From assembly GCF_016920785.2 (NCBI RefSeq), contig NW_024609837.1, forward strand, positions 27,641,033-27,705,032: a stretch of DNA of 64,000 nucleotides, written 5' to 3'. Each line of letters starts with the position of its first letter. Position 1 is the stretch's first letter. Below, in pieces: positions 55,432-64,000 of the stretch. Below the pieces are notes generated by a model. It worked only from the letters and a program-made list of their open reading frames with translations, had not been told where the DNA came from and did not search any database. The translations under genes and the position numbers were made by a program. This stretch comes from Ixodes scapularis. Taxonomy: Eukaryota > Arthropoda > Arachnida > Ixodida > Ixodidae.

Positions 55432-57615
55432 GACTGACTGCCCTTAAATGAAAATTGCAGAAAGTTTCCCAATGGCATCAAAGTATGACTTAAGTGCAAC
55501 GTGAACATTTATGTAGAATTCACGCAAGTACTTGCTATCACATAAAAAAGCGACGTATGTGCGATTTTTTGTTTCGCTTCAAATTCATGTTAGCTGGAAG
55601 TTCGCTTATTCTGAAAGGGGAGGAGCGCTCTGTTAAGATGTAAAAAAACGTTCGAGAAACCACCTAACTATTTGTTTCAGAAAAGTTTATGATAAAACAC
55701 TACATTTGTTACTTAGTTTCAACAAAAAATTAGGAATCGCAAAGTAAATTAGGATACATCTACAACAGATACATAATCATTAGTACAAGGACATTGTTTA
55801 TCTTACTGTAAACAAAATTTTGTACCGGTGCATGAAGGAAGTGACCTTGCTGATAAGATTATCGTAAGCATATCTATGAATTCGCTCTCGCCAATATAAA
55901 TGACAATTCCTCGGTTTTAAGTAAATGGTGTTGATGCAATATAATTAGAGACAAACAATAGACACCAGAGCTTTCTAGTGTAAAAATATCTCGCAATAAT
56001 TTAAAAGAAACACAGAAAACACGGAATAAGTTGATAAAACATGGGCGAAATTTAAGAAAGGTTTCGTCACTATAGCGCAGCATGAAATAGACGGAGCTCT
56101 CCCATGCTGTTCTTCTGTTGTTGTTGTTTTTTTCGCTCTCTCTTGTTCTCGCAATGTTGTGTCAATGTTTTTCCCTTTGGCCTTACAGCTTCTGTTCTTA
56201 ATCAAAGGCTCTGCCCAGTGTTTTTGTTCATATTTCAACGGGTCATTTTTTATAGTAATAGCTGGCAAATATCTCTTGATTATTGTGAAGAGATGTTCTA
56301 GAAAAAGAAAAGAACCATGTAAAAATGTATTTCATGGCTATTTAATAGAGTTGTAGTTATTGGTACACATGCCTCCAAGTAATAGCTGAATTCCCGTATG
56401 AGCAAAGCTGCCTTAAAAAAAAAAAAACTTAAACTGACTTTTTTATATCTAAAAGAAAAAAAAAGTTAATCTGTTGCACGTGGTAGAATACGTCTAACTC
56501 AATTTTGTTTTCTCATGTCTGACCGTTCAATTTTTAACTTCAATGAAACTGATAATATTCTTTTAAAAAACAGCAGCTATTGTAAGCTATGTTTAAAAAT
56601 AAAAATTGAATTTTTTAGTTTTTACGGTTACTTTTACAAAATCGCTTATGCTCAAGTAGTTGGGTAAACAAACAATGCAATGCAGTTGTCAAAGTTCATT
56701 CTATGGCCGGAAGCTTTCAAGTCACACTTTTCCCTTATCCAAATCCGCTTTGTTCCACCACCGTACTCCAAATTTCTAATCACACTTTTATTTTTTTCCC
56801 TGCAGGTTTCTTTATATAATTTGAAAGCCTACCGCTTTTGCTTCTCTTAAATGGGCACGCCTCATTGTTTTGAATCAAGCGCTTTAAATAATCATCAATA
56901 AACTTTTACCAAACTCGATGTGTTCGTCGCGCTTCCAACGGTATGCTTTTAATGTGGTTTCGAATTGCTTTTAACAACTTAGGAAAAAATTTTCCACGGA
57001 TTCGTGCTTCTGGCGAGCTTACACTATGCTTAAAAAGCTTAAAATATAGATAAAAATACTCCACGTGAACACGCATTTCTTTCATGCTAAATTTTAAAGC
57101 CCTGAAAAAAACAAAAAGGTGAAATTTATCCGATATTTGGACGCGTGTTTTGCGGGATGAAATATATAGCCACTGACAACTTAATAAACGTAGAGCGTGG
57201 TGGGTCCCGAGCATCTTATTAAATAAAACAATCATAATTTTCTACTTAACCTTATCAGTGTCCGCACAAACAGCAAAATGACTTGCCTGTGCCGAATAAC
57301 CTGCTTCATCCATCGAATTACGCTGTACACCGACAAAAAAAAAAAAAGGAAAGCTTTATCTGGCAGATTGCCGATTGACACTAGTCAGTTGTCTTTCGAA
57401 ACAAAACACCTCGTTTTTGTGCCCTTTCTTACCATTGGTCCTTTCCTATTTGAAAATGCCAGTAGGGATCTCGCTCGATCGCTATCGCGTACCTGAATAG
57501 GAGAAGTCCCCGTCAGGTGATGCCGACGCCGCTAGGCATCATGTTTCTGAGTGAGAAGAGCTGATGTCGGTACAATGGGCGCAACGAGCCCGCTATACAG
57601 TGGCGGCGAGCCTGA
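55432..57615. other. Intergenic downstream of the lipocalin; nothing recognised
   Basis: A/T rich with A and T runs (for example 56416-56428). No motif; small open frames only. Confidence 0.4.
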
Positions 57616-57618
57616 ATA

Positions 57619-57790
57619 GGGAGTTTTCGTAGATCGTTTTCGCCATCCCGCAAAGGCTCTCCGCAACCCGCTACGATACCCGGAACTCAACAGTCAAGGC
57701 TTTCGGCGCGCAGGCGCGGTAGAGGCTTCTTAGTTGCGGAGGTCTTAGCGGTGGGGAAAACGCGGTCCCTAAAGCGCACTTTTACCGCTA
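57619..57790. repeat. Possible GAGTTTT-type MITE
   Basis: GGGAGTTTTCGTAGATCG at 57619-57636 resembles GAGAGTTTTAGTAGATCG at 63291. The right end (near 57770, CGCGGTCCCTAAAGCG) pairs only weakly. Low-confidence boundaries. Confidence 0.4.
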
Positions 57791-57959
57791 ATATTTCGTT
57801 CATCGTTGCTAACTTCAGAGGTATTTTTTTCAAAACAAGTTGAACTTGAAAACATCACGTCCTTAGCGAGCCTGCAGCGTCATTCTTGGCACTGAGACCG
57901 GGTTAACTTCCGATATCAAAAATAAAGAACTAATCTTAAATCGATCTTATAATATTTAA

Positions 57960-58248
57960 AGGAGAGACAAACAACTCGCCAGGGGTTGGAGGTGTAATCA
58001 ACGCAGTTAAAAAAGCTGTATCATGCTGCCAAATTGAATGTTCATCTGATCTTGAAGTGCTTTTGATCCAAGTAAAATTAAATTTTCTGTGTTTCTTGGT
58101 AGATGCTTGTTATCGTCCATGCCATGTTAATCACGCCGAATTCAACATTTCGCTTTACAATATTCTAGGAGCCGGAACCAAAATTTCCCAAATCATTCAT
58201 GTTTTTTTGCAGGCGATTTTAACTACTTATAAATAAACTGGTCGTCGT
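57960..58248 (+). pseudogene. LINE endonuclease fragment, 5' side of a split element
   Basis: The + strand reads GGVINAVKKAVSCCQIECSS, DLEVLLIQVKLNF, FLVDACYRPCHVNHAEFNIS and, in another frame, a DFNYLYINWSSF-like end. This is the middle of an endonuclease domain (G-G-G-V..., Y-R-P, GDFN box) of a LINE. The coding is cut at 58249 by the TTAA element and appears to resume after 59290. Confidence 0.7.
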
Positions 58249-59290
58249 TTAAAGGGGCACTGACACCCCAAAAATTGTATGTTTTTTTTATTGTCTAAAA
58301 CGATGCAAGTTGTACGCCGAAAAATACAGCAACGCAAAAAAAACTTTCCACGCGCGAGCGAGCGCCTTTTCATTTTTTTTGTGTGTGTTTTTCTCTCCAG
58401 CTTTTCACTTCCTCGCTTTTTTTATTTTTGACGTCAAATATCATGAAATTGAGAAGCTTTGTGGGCGACATTTCTCTAACATTTAATAACGGCAATCGTA
58501 AAACATGTTTTTTTTTTTTTTTAACGCAATTGCCAACGCGCTACGGCCCTTCTTTTTTAAATACCAAAAATCAGAGTCCTGTGTGATGTCGCCTCGTGGC
58601 GTTTTATCCTCTTTCGGAAAACATGGCGGCGCTCAACGCATGTAGCAGAGGGTGATAGGTGAGTCGGGGAATCGGACAAAGTGGTCTTTTGTAGGTGCCC
58701 GACGACCTCTCAGACTTCGAAAAGAAAATCGTCAAACGGTCAAAACAGCTGGGTCTTTGTATCGTAGTTTCGGTCGTGACTCCGCCGGAAAAGCCTTTCA
58801 CGGAGAACCGGCAAGACGCCAAGCGTCGTCTGCTCGCAGCGATAGGCGGCACGGCACGCACGGAGGAAACGCTTGACTAACGTAGACGTTTGGGCTAGTT
58901 GGTATTTTATGATTAAAAATTAAAACAGCGCAAGGACACGGACAAGAACAAGAAGGTAGGCGAACAGCGACTTGTTCATCTACCTTGCTCTTGTCCGTGT
59001 CCTTGCGCTGTTTTAATTTTTAACAAGGAGGAAGCCGGTTGTTCCCGGTACGCCGGGATACTTCGGGTCGCGGCGGCAACGGCAGTTTGGAGCGGAGGCG
59101 TGAAAGAAACTCGACTCGCAGGAGAGCTCAATATTTGACAAAACAAAAATTGTTTTTCTACTTCACAAACACTGAATCCCCAAGTTTCAAATATTAAGCG
59201 TAATGTCCAGGCATTGTTTTCAATCTTTTCGGATAATAAAAAAAAAATATATGTTTTTGACGTGCCAGTGCGCATTTAATGCCCCTTCCA
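58249..59290. mobile_element. ~1.04 kb TIR element inserted in the LINE
   Basis: The left edge TTAAAGGGGCACTGACACCC (58249-58268) then a GTATGTTTTTTTTATT stretch pairs with the reversed right edge (AAGGGGCA...CACTGGCACGTC, then ATATTTTTTTTTTATT), which carries a ~10-bp extra piece. TIR about 55 bp. The edge type is the same as 12890 and 45144. The interior holds a second, nested hairpin and a G/C-rich part near ACATGGCGGCGCTC (58620). Confidence 0.7.
58913..59023. mobile_element. Nested hairpin MITE
   Basis: TTAAAACAGCGCAAGGACAC, GGACAAGAACAAGAAGGTAG pairs with the reversed 58978-59022, which lacks only a few bases of the arm. About 111 bp in all. Confidence 0.8.
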
Positions 59291-59291
59291 G

Positions 59292-61775
59292 TATGCGCAA
59301 GTTCTCGCCACTGCGCAGAGTTTCTTTCAATAGCAAGTATTTATAGCCTTTACCAAATGATCACCAAAACATCACGTACTCCCGCTATATTATATTGATT
59401 TCTAACCAGGAATCCGAAATGTGTGACGTATGTTGGTATTATAAAAATATTAAATGATCCCGCTCTTATTCATGTCGAATCATCACAAAACTAACCCGCT
59501 CAACCAATCTTCCGAAGCAAATATCTGCTTTTTCACGTGCAAACATCGAAGGCATCCCGTCAGCAATAAAATATTTTGAGAAGTATTACATGTCATCTCA
59601 TGGCAAATGATCCGCAAGTGAAAACTGGGTTATCATCAAAAACACGTTCATGGATAGCTTGAAATATTTGTGCCTAAAACGTCCGTTCGATCTCAAAGCG
59701 CGTCTCCCAGGTTATTCGCGAACGCAAAGAAAACTGGCGAGTTGTCTGCTTGGTCATCATATCGCTTATATTCAAAATTGTGCCAATCTGAAGTAAAAAA
59801 AAGCAAAGGTAATATCATTTTCGGTCACTTTACAAAACATTCTTTCTACGGATCTTAAAAGGTTATGAAAGAGAGGAATTCCAAAAAAAGAAAAACACCA
59901 AAAATATCCCTTTGTTTGTAAATGATCAAGGCGAAACCCGCAGTGAAGACCAGGCTGCCCCAACTTATTAAATTCATACTTTTCCATGGTCTTTACCCAC
60001 AAAATCTTTCGACTGCCCTTCTACATTCTGACTTATCAGGGAATAGCTATGCCTTCTCTTTTACTCAGTTCTGATTGAATCCTCAGGGCAATCAAAAACC
60101 TGTCTTCCAACGGCACCCCTGGAATTAACGGTATATCTGCCAAGTTTTCAAAACTAACAAAGCACTCCGCATCAAATATGCTCGCCGCTCTTTACCAGCA
60201 GAATCTTAGTTCTGGTGACGTACCTTGTGACCGGCGCTTCGACGAGATAAACCCATCTTCAAATCAAGCGATAAATCAAATCTATCTAACTACAGATATA
60301 TTTCGCTCGTTAGGGTTCTTTGTAAGGTCATGGAACATGTTTTTATACTAACATTATCTCATACCTGAATCAATGCAACTTCTTTTCCTCAACCACCATG
60401 GTTTTAGAAAAAAAAAGTATCCATGCAACGGCCAATCATTTGAGTTTGTCACGGATCTTCATTTCACTTTTTCATCATCGATGCAACCAGACGTCTTATT
60501 TATAGACTTCGCTAAGGCATTCAAGACCGTTTCTCACAAGCGACTGCTTTTAAAACTATCTCTTCCGATTGCTCCGTTAATCAGGCGGATAACCTTGTTT
60601 TTAACAAACAGGCAACAGCCGGTTTCGGTTAACAATTCTTTATCACTATCAGTCCCCGTAACTTCAGGTTACCTCGTGGCAGCGGTGTCGGTACCCTCCT
60701 TTTCTTATGTATATGAACGATCTTCCGTCTTCAATTAAATTAGCTATTCGAGTATTTGCAGACGACTGTGTTATTTATCGAAACATTTCTTGTCCTATGG
60801 ACCATCACATCCTTCAAAATGACCTCGACGCTATAAGTGCGTGGTCCTCACAATTTCAGATTAACATTAACCCCCCTAAATGAAATCTAATGAATATTTT
60901 TACAATCTCAAAGAAATTCTTTAACCAATACTCATTCCTAACGCAGCAACTAGAATCAGTAGCATTATACAAATACTCTGGTGTTCAGTTTTCTCAAACA
61001 TTATCATGGAATAACCACATCGACAGCATAATCAACAGCTCACAAAAATCACTAGGTGTTTTTTTTTAAAGACGGAACCTATATCTGGTCCCCATAGCAA
61101 CTAAAGTACTGTCTTATAAAACAATAATTTGACCTAAACTAGAATATGCAAGCATTATATGGCATCCACATTAAAATGACCTAGCTTCTAAATTACTCTG
61201 TTCAAAACAAGGCTACCCGGTTCATATCAAACCATTTCTCGCCTGAAAGTAATGTCTCCGCTTTAAATTTCAATCTCCGTCTTCCTTTATTATCTAACAG
61301 GTGGGAAATAAAACGAATGTGCGTTTTTTATGCGATGTACTACAACAATTCATACTTCAAAAACACTTATTACCATTCTGCCCAGTACATTTCTTCTCGA
61401 ACCGATAATTAATGTAAAGTTCAGCAATTCCGCTCTGAGACTAATTCTTTTTTATTCTTCCCTCATACTGTCGATTACTGAATGGAATGACTTGACAGAC
61501 CATATGGTTACTAATACAAATCATGAGTCATTGAAAGAAATGTGCAATTGTCTGTGTCCCAAGTAGAACGTGTATAAATTTCCATGCTTTATTTTTCATA
61601 TTTCTTTTTTGTGTTCAGTTGAAAATAAGCTCTGTTTAACGTGTTAACGTGATTTCGCAACTTTTTCTTTGTGAATTACATATGGTGTGATCACGTTGTT
61701 ATGAATGTACGTTGCTGCCGAACCCCTCATGTAATGCGTGTTTAAAACACGGCTTTTAGGTAAATAAATAAAATG
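59292..61775 (+). pseudogene. LINE: linker, reverse transcriptase and 3' end (3' side of the split element)
   Basis: Pieces in order, across frames: RSQSASPRLFANAKKTGELS (about 59690), KISLCVNDQG-like linker, DKSNLSNYRYIS-like and LVRVLCKVMEHVF (about 60280-60350), LFIDFAKAFKTVSHKRLLLK (about 60490-60550), GTLLFLMYMNDLPSS (about 60690), VFADDCVIYRNI (about 60750-60790), KYSGVQFSQTLSWNNHID, PKLEYASIIWHPH (about 61135), and ITEWNDLTDHMV (about 61470). This is a nearly complete order of RT motifs and C-terminus ending before a TAAATAAATAAA tail (about 61762). Many stops and shifts; dead. Confidence 0.85.
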
Positions 61776-61779
61776 AATA

Positions 61780-62590
61780 TATTTAATTCGCATGAATTAA
61801 AACAGCCGCGGCGTGCTTACAGCAGCCAGCAACTTCGACTGTCTAAGAGCACTTGCCTGAACTCAAGGAGTGTGCGCGACTGCACAGCTGTAGGCGAAGA
61901 GACAGTTTCAACAATACAGCATTCTCATCTATGACCAAATAGCTATGACTTCCGAAAGCGAGCGGAACCATAAAGAAAAACAGCATTTTTCTTGAGGCGG
62001 ATGTCACAGGCGACGCTAGTCTTGCACTTGCGAGACACATTTCGCAGTCGACAGAGGTTCGCCGTGGATTACCGCCTCCACCAAGGAGACATGGAACACA
62101 AGCAATCTTCTTTTGCAAAAATACGCATCCCCCCCCCCCAAAAAAAAAAAAAAATCGTGTGTTAGCAAACAGAAAGCTGTAATACTATCGCATCGCGCTG
62201 TTCGCCATTGCAGCAGACAGCATGACGAGAGAAGCGAACGCCGAATTAAGGCGAATTTCCACCACGACGCGGCGCCACTAGTATCGCCCCAGCACTCCCC
62301 CTGGCCACCCCTTTCCGCTTTAGCAGCGCGAACGCTGGAGAGGAGGTCGCGTCCTTCTCTCCGGCGTTCCTGCTGAGGTGGAAAGTGGTAGGAGGGGTTT
62401 CCCCTGAACTCTTAACCTGTCTCCGACTACAGACCTTTGCAGCATAAATAAAAGTTACGCAAAAATTGTCGTAGGTCTCTTTTTATCGGTAACGCGCACC
62501 ATTTAATGGCAAGTAACTGGTAAAAGATTGTGTTACTCTTTTTAATGCGAAAGCATTAACTGTCCTATGGAGCGGAGCCGGTGGCGTCTG
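61780..62590. other. Intergenic; nothing recognised
   Basis: A C9-A15 run lies at 62131-62154. Short frames only. Confidence 0.4.
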
Positions 62591-62603
62591 TAACCGCGAA
62601 AAA

Positions 62604-62710
62604 CGTCAAATAAATTCCCATTCTGCCATTGGCTGAGCGAGACGGCAAATAAATTCCCGTTTTACCACTGGCTGAGCGAAACGGCGGATAAATTCCCATT
62701 GGCTAAGACG
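62604..62710. repeat. ~40-bp tandem repeat with CCAAT words
   Basis: AATAAATTCCC(A/G) followed by CCATTGGCTGAGCG-type sequence occurs three times, the last shortened. The inverted CCAAT pentamer is intact in the first and last units. Preceded by the palindromic TAATGCGAAAGCATTA (62543-62558). Confidence 0.75.
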
Positions 62711-63290
62711 CGTCATAGTTCCGAAGAGCGCCACCCCACTAAGGAGCCCTCGCCTGGCGCTGCGGCCCGCGCACCGGTAAAAGAGAGGGTGTCGCTGGCG
62801 CGGCCGCCGCTCTCTCGACCCTCACGGGTCACGTGTCAGGCGTGGCCGCAGCCACGGGGGGTGGGGGGTGGGGAGTGGCCAAATTTTTGTACTCTCTCCC
62901 TGTGCACTACTGTATTACGTGTTCTACGCTATGCATTCATCCATGTCGCGCCGCGGAGGAATGGGCGCGCTGCTTGCAGGAACGCTTTCATATTCCTACA
63001 CGTAAGCAGTCTTAAGTGTCCTCCTGGAATTTTTTTTCGGTAGCACTTACCGCACCGGTTAGCGAACAAAGGGTACACTATTTCGTTCGTGACGATTATC
63101 CACACAAATTAGCGTACTCTTAGGATGACGCACACGCCATTTACTTCCTTGAGCCCCCGAGTTCAGAGGAAACCGAGCCTGTTGACGCACGCGCTGTCTT
63201 TATGCCATTGCTCGTGCAGTGCGGACGGTCACCGGTTAGCACCATGACGTAATGACGTCCCACGTACAATGGCAATCGTCAAAAACAATA

Positions 63291-63417
63291 GAGAGTTTTA
63301 GTAGATCGTTCCCATGACTCCGATAACGATACCCGATGCTCCGCCACCGCCTCCTTGCGCATGCATAGTATCGTTATCGGGGCTATCGGAGGTATCCGGA
63401 ACGATCTACTAAAACTC
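63291..63417. mobile_element. Hairpin MITE (GAGAGTTTTAGTAGATCG ends)
   Basis: GAGAGTTTTAGTAGATCGTTCC-type left arm (63291-63312) pairs with GGAACGATCTACTAAAACTC (63398-63417). Inner CTCCGATAACGATACC pairs with GGTATCGTTATCGG-like sequence (imperfect). About 127 bp. Confidence 0.8.
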
Positions 63418-63593
63418 TGTAATGACGCGCCTATGCATTCTGAAAAAAAAAAAAAAATTAAGTATGCAGCAACGAGGTAGAGGGGCTTAGAGCGATAAAC
63501 CGGGGTTCCGGTCTGCACTCGAAAGTGACCCCCATAAGGAGGCTGCCATTGTACGCAAATTTGACCACACGTCACATGACCAAACCAAATACG

Positions 63594-63612
63594 TGACGTC
63601 ACAGGAAAGATG
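63594..63612 (+). promoter_or_regulatory. CRE plus AAGATGGC start-like motif
   Basis: TGACGTCA (63594-63601, perfect CRE) is followed 6 bp later by AAGATGGC (63607-63614), where the ATG of the next frame sits. ETS/YY1-type AAGATGGC at the start site is a frequent arrangement in TATA-less metazoan promoters. The region is G/C-richer than its surroundings. Confidence 0.35.
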
Positions 63613-63771
63613 GCAGCGCCCATGCAGCGGCTGGCCCCAGCTGGGCCGGAGCTTGTCGGATGCTTTGTTGGTTGTCGTTCGTCTCGGCGAGTTGATTTCA
63701 GACGCGGAAGCCGTCATATAAAGCCGGTCGAAAGCGAGTTCAGCGTGGTGTTTGACGTAGGTATAACGTGA
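63610..63771 (+). CDS. Possible first coding exon, function unknown
   Basis: ATG at 63610 opens MAAPMQRLAPAGPELVGCFV, GCRSSRRVDFRRGSRHIKPV and ends VVFDV before a possible donor GTAG|GTATAA (63759/63760) or, unspliced, at TGA 63769-63771 (53 residues). Its start lies on a CRE/AAGATGGC promoter-like stretch. No domain recognised, and the window ends 230 bp later, so this is a weak call. Confidence 0.3.
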   Translation: MAAPMQRLAPAGPELVGCFVGCRSSRRVDFRRGSRHIKPVESEFSVVFDVGIT

Positions 63772-64000
63772 AAATACGGAGGAACGGTGTGCATTTCGCT
63801 GGTGACCGACCGGGATATTGCCACGGAAGTGACAATCTGACCTACGTTGCTCGGACCTCGGATTGATTCGGATACCGCTAGGATAAAATTTAAGGCGACG
63901 TTTCTGTGCTCTCGTTGACCATCGGAATCTTCGAGGTTTGCAGTGAAGCGTGTGCAATATATTTGGATACACAGTTTAGCGACGAAAATTGCGTGAGTCG

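Noticed and set aside
63487..63972. 161-codon minus-strand frame at the window end
   Set aside because: No motif, and it overlaps a promoter-like stretch read on the other strand.

Overview
This window looks like non-coding-rich nuclear DNA from a hard tick (Ixodida) or a close relative. Three signs point that way. One gene, split over four exons on the + strand (39250-55431), reads as a small secreted lipocalin of the tick salivary histamine-binding type. Short interspersed elements carry the arachnid-type 3' module that ends in a run like GGCACGTAAAACCCCC. Most of the rest is a dense, nested mix of non-LTR retrotransposon fragments, tRNA-derived SINEs and terminal-inverted-repeat (TIR) elements. 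There are no bacterial-style operons, and no complete rRNA or tRNA gene was recognised.

Layout. 1-1625: minus-strand 5' half of a non-LTR retrotransposon (ORF1-like plus start of the endonuclease, two in-frame stops), with a 2A-like peptide motif near its N-terminus and short 5' repeats. About 1600-8590: a ~7 kb inverted repeat. Each arm holds the same LINE reverse-transcriptase tail, the same tRNA-SINE head and a 273-381 bp tandem repeat; the loop holds a MITE filled with a 27-bp satellite and CACGTG boxes, and a second small foldback. 9640-14143: inverted arrays of a GGATGCGGAT repeat enclosing a near-perfect 1.94 kb palindrome (10958-12893), which shares its TTAA edge with a TTAA-flanked TIR element (12890-13765). 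15033-15778: a hAT-like element with exact 8-bp target-site duplications and a SINE nested in it with its own 12-bp duplication. 16062-16306: terminal coding exon of an unrecognised + strand gene, with an AATAAA signal. 17983-37750: mostly unannotatable intergenic DNA with several hairpin MITEs.

39250-55431 is the lipocalin gene. Its 8.1 kb first intron holds a (CA)n tract, LINE 3' ends, MITEs and a SINE. Its second intron holds a 5' LTR, primer-binding site and broken gag of an LTR retrotransposon. Its third intron holds a Harbinger-like transposon remnant whose foldback was later split by a tRNA-SINE. 57960-61775: a + strand LINE split by a ~1 kb TTAA-type element. 62600-64000: a CCAAT-rich tandem repeat, a hairpin MITE and a CRE plus AAGATGGC promoter-like stretch that may start a gene running off the window.

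No new gene system was found. The most unusual features are the nested large palindromes, a recurrent TIR element that carries CACGTG boxes, the 2A-like motif in the LINE ORF, and a set of TTAA-associated foldback elements. All pairings and reading frames were judged by eye; clade and family names need database searches.
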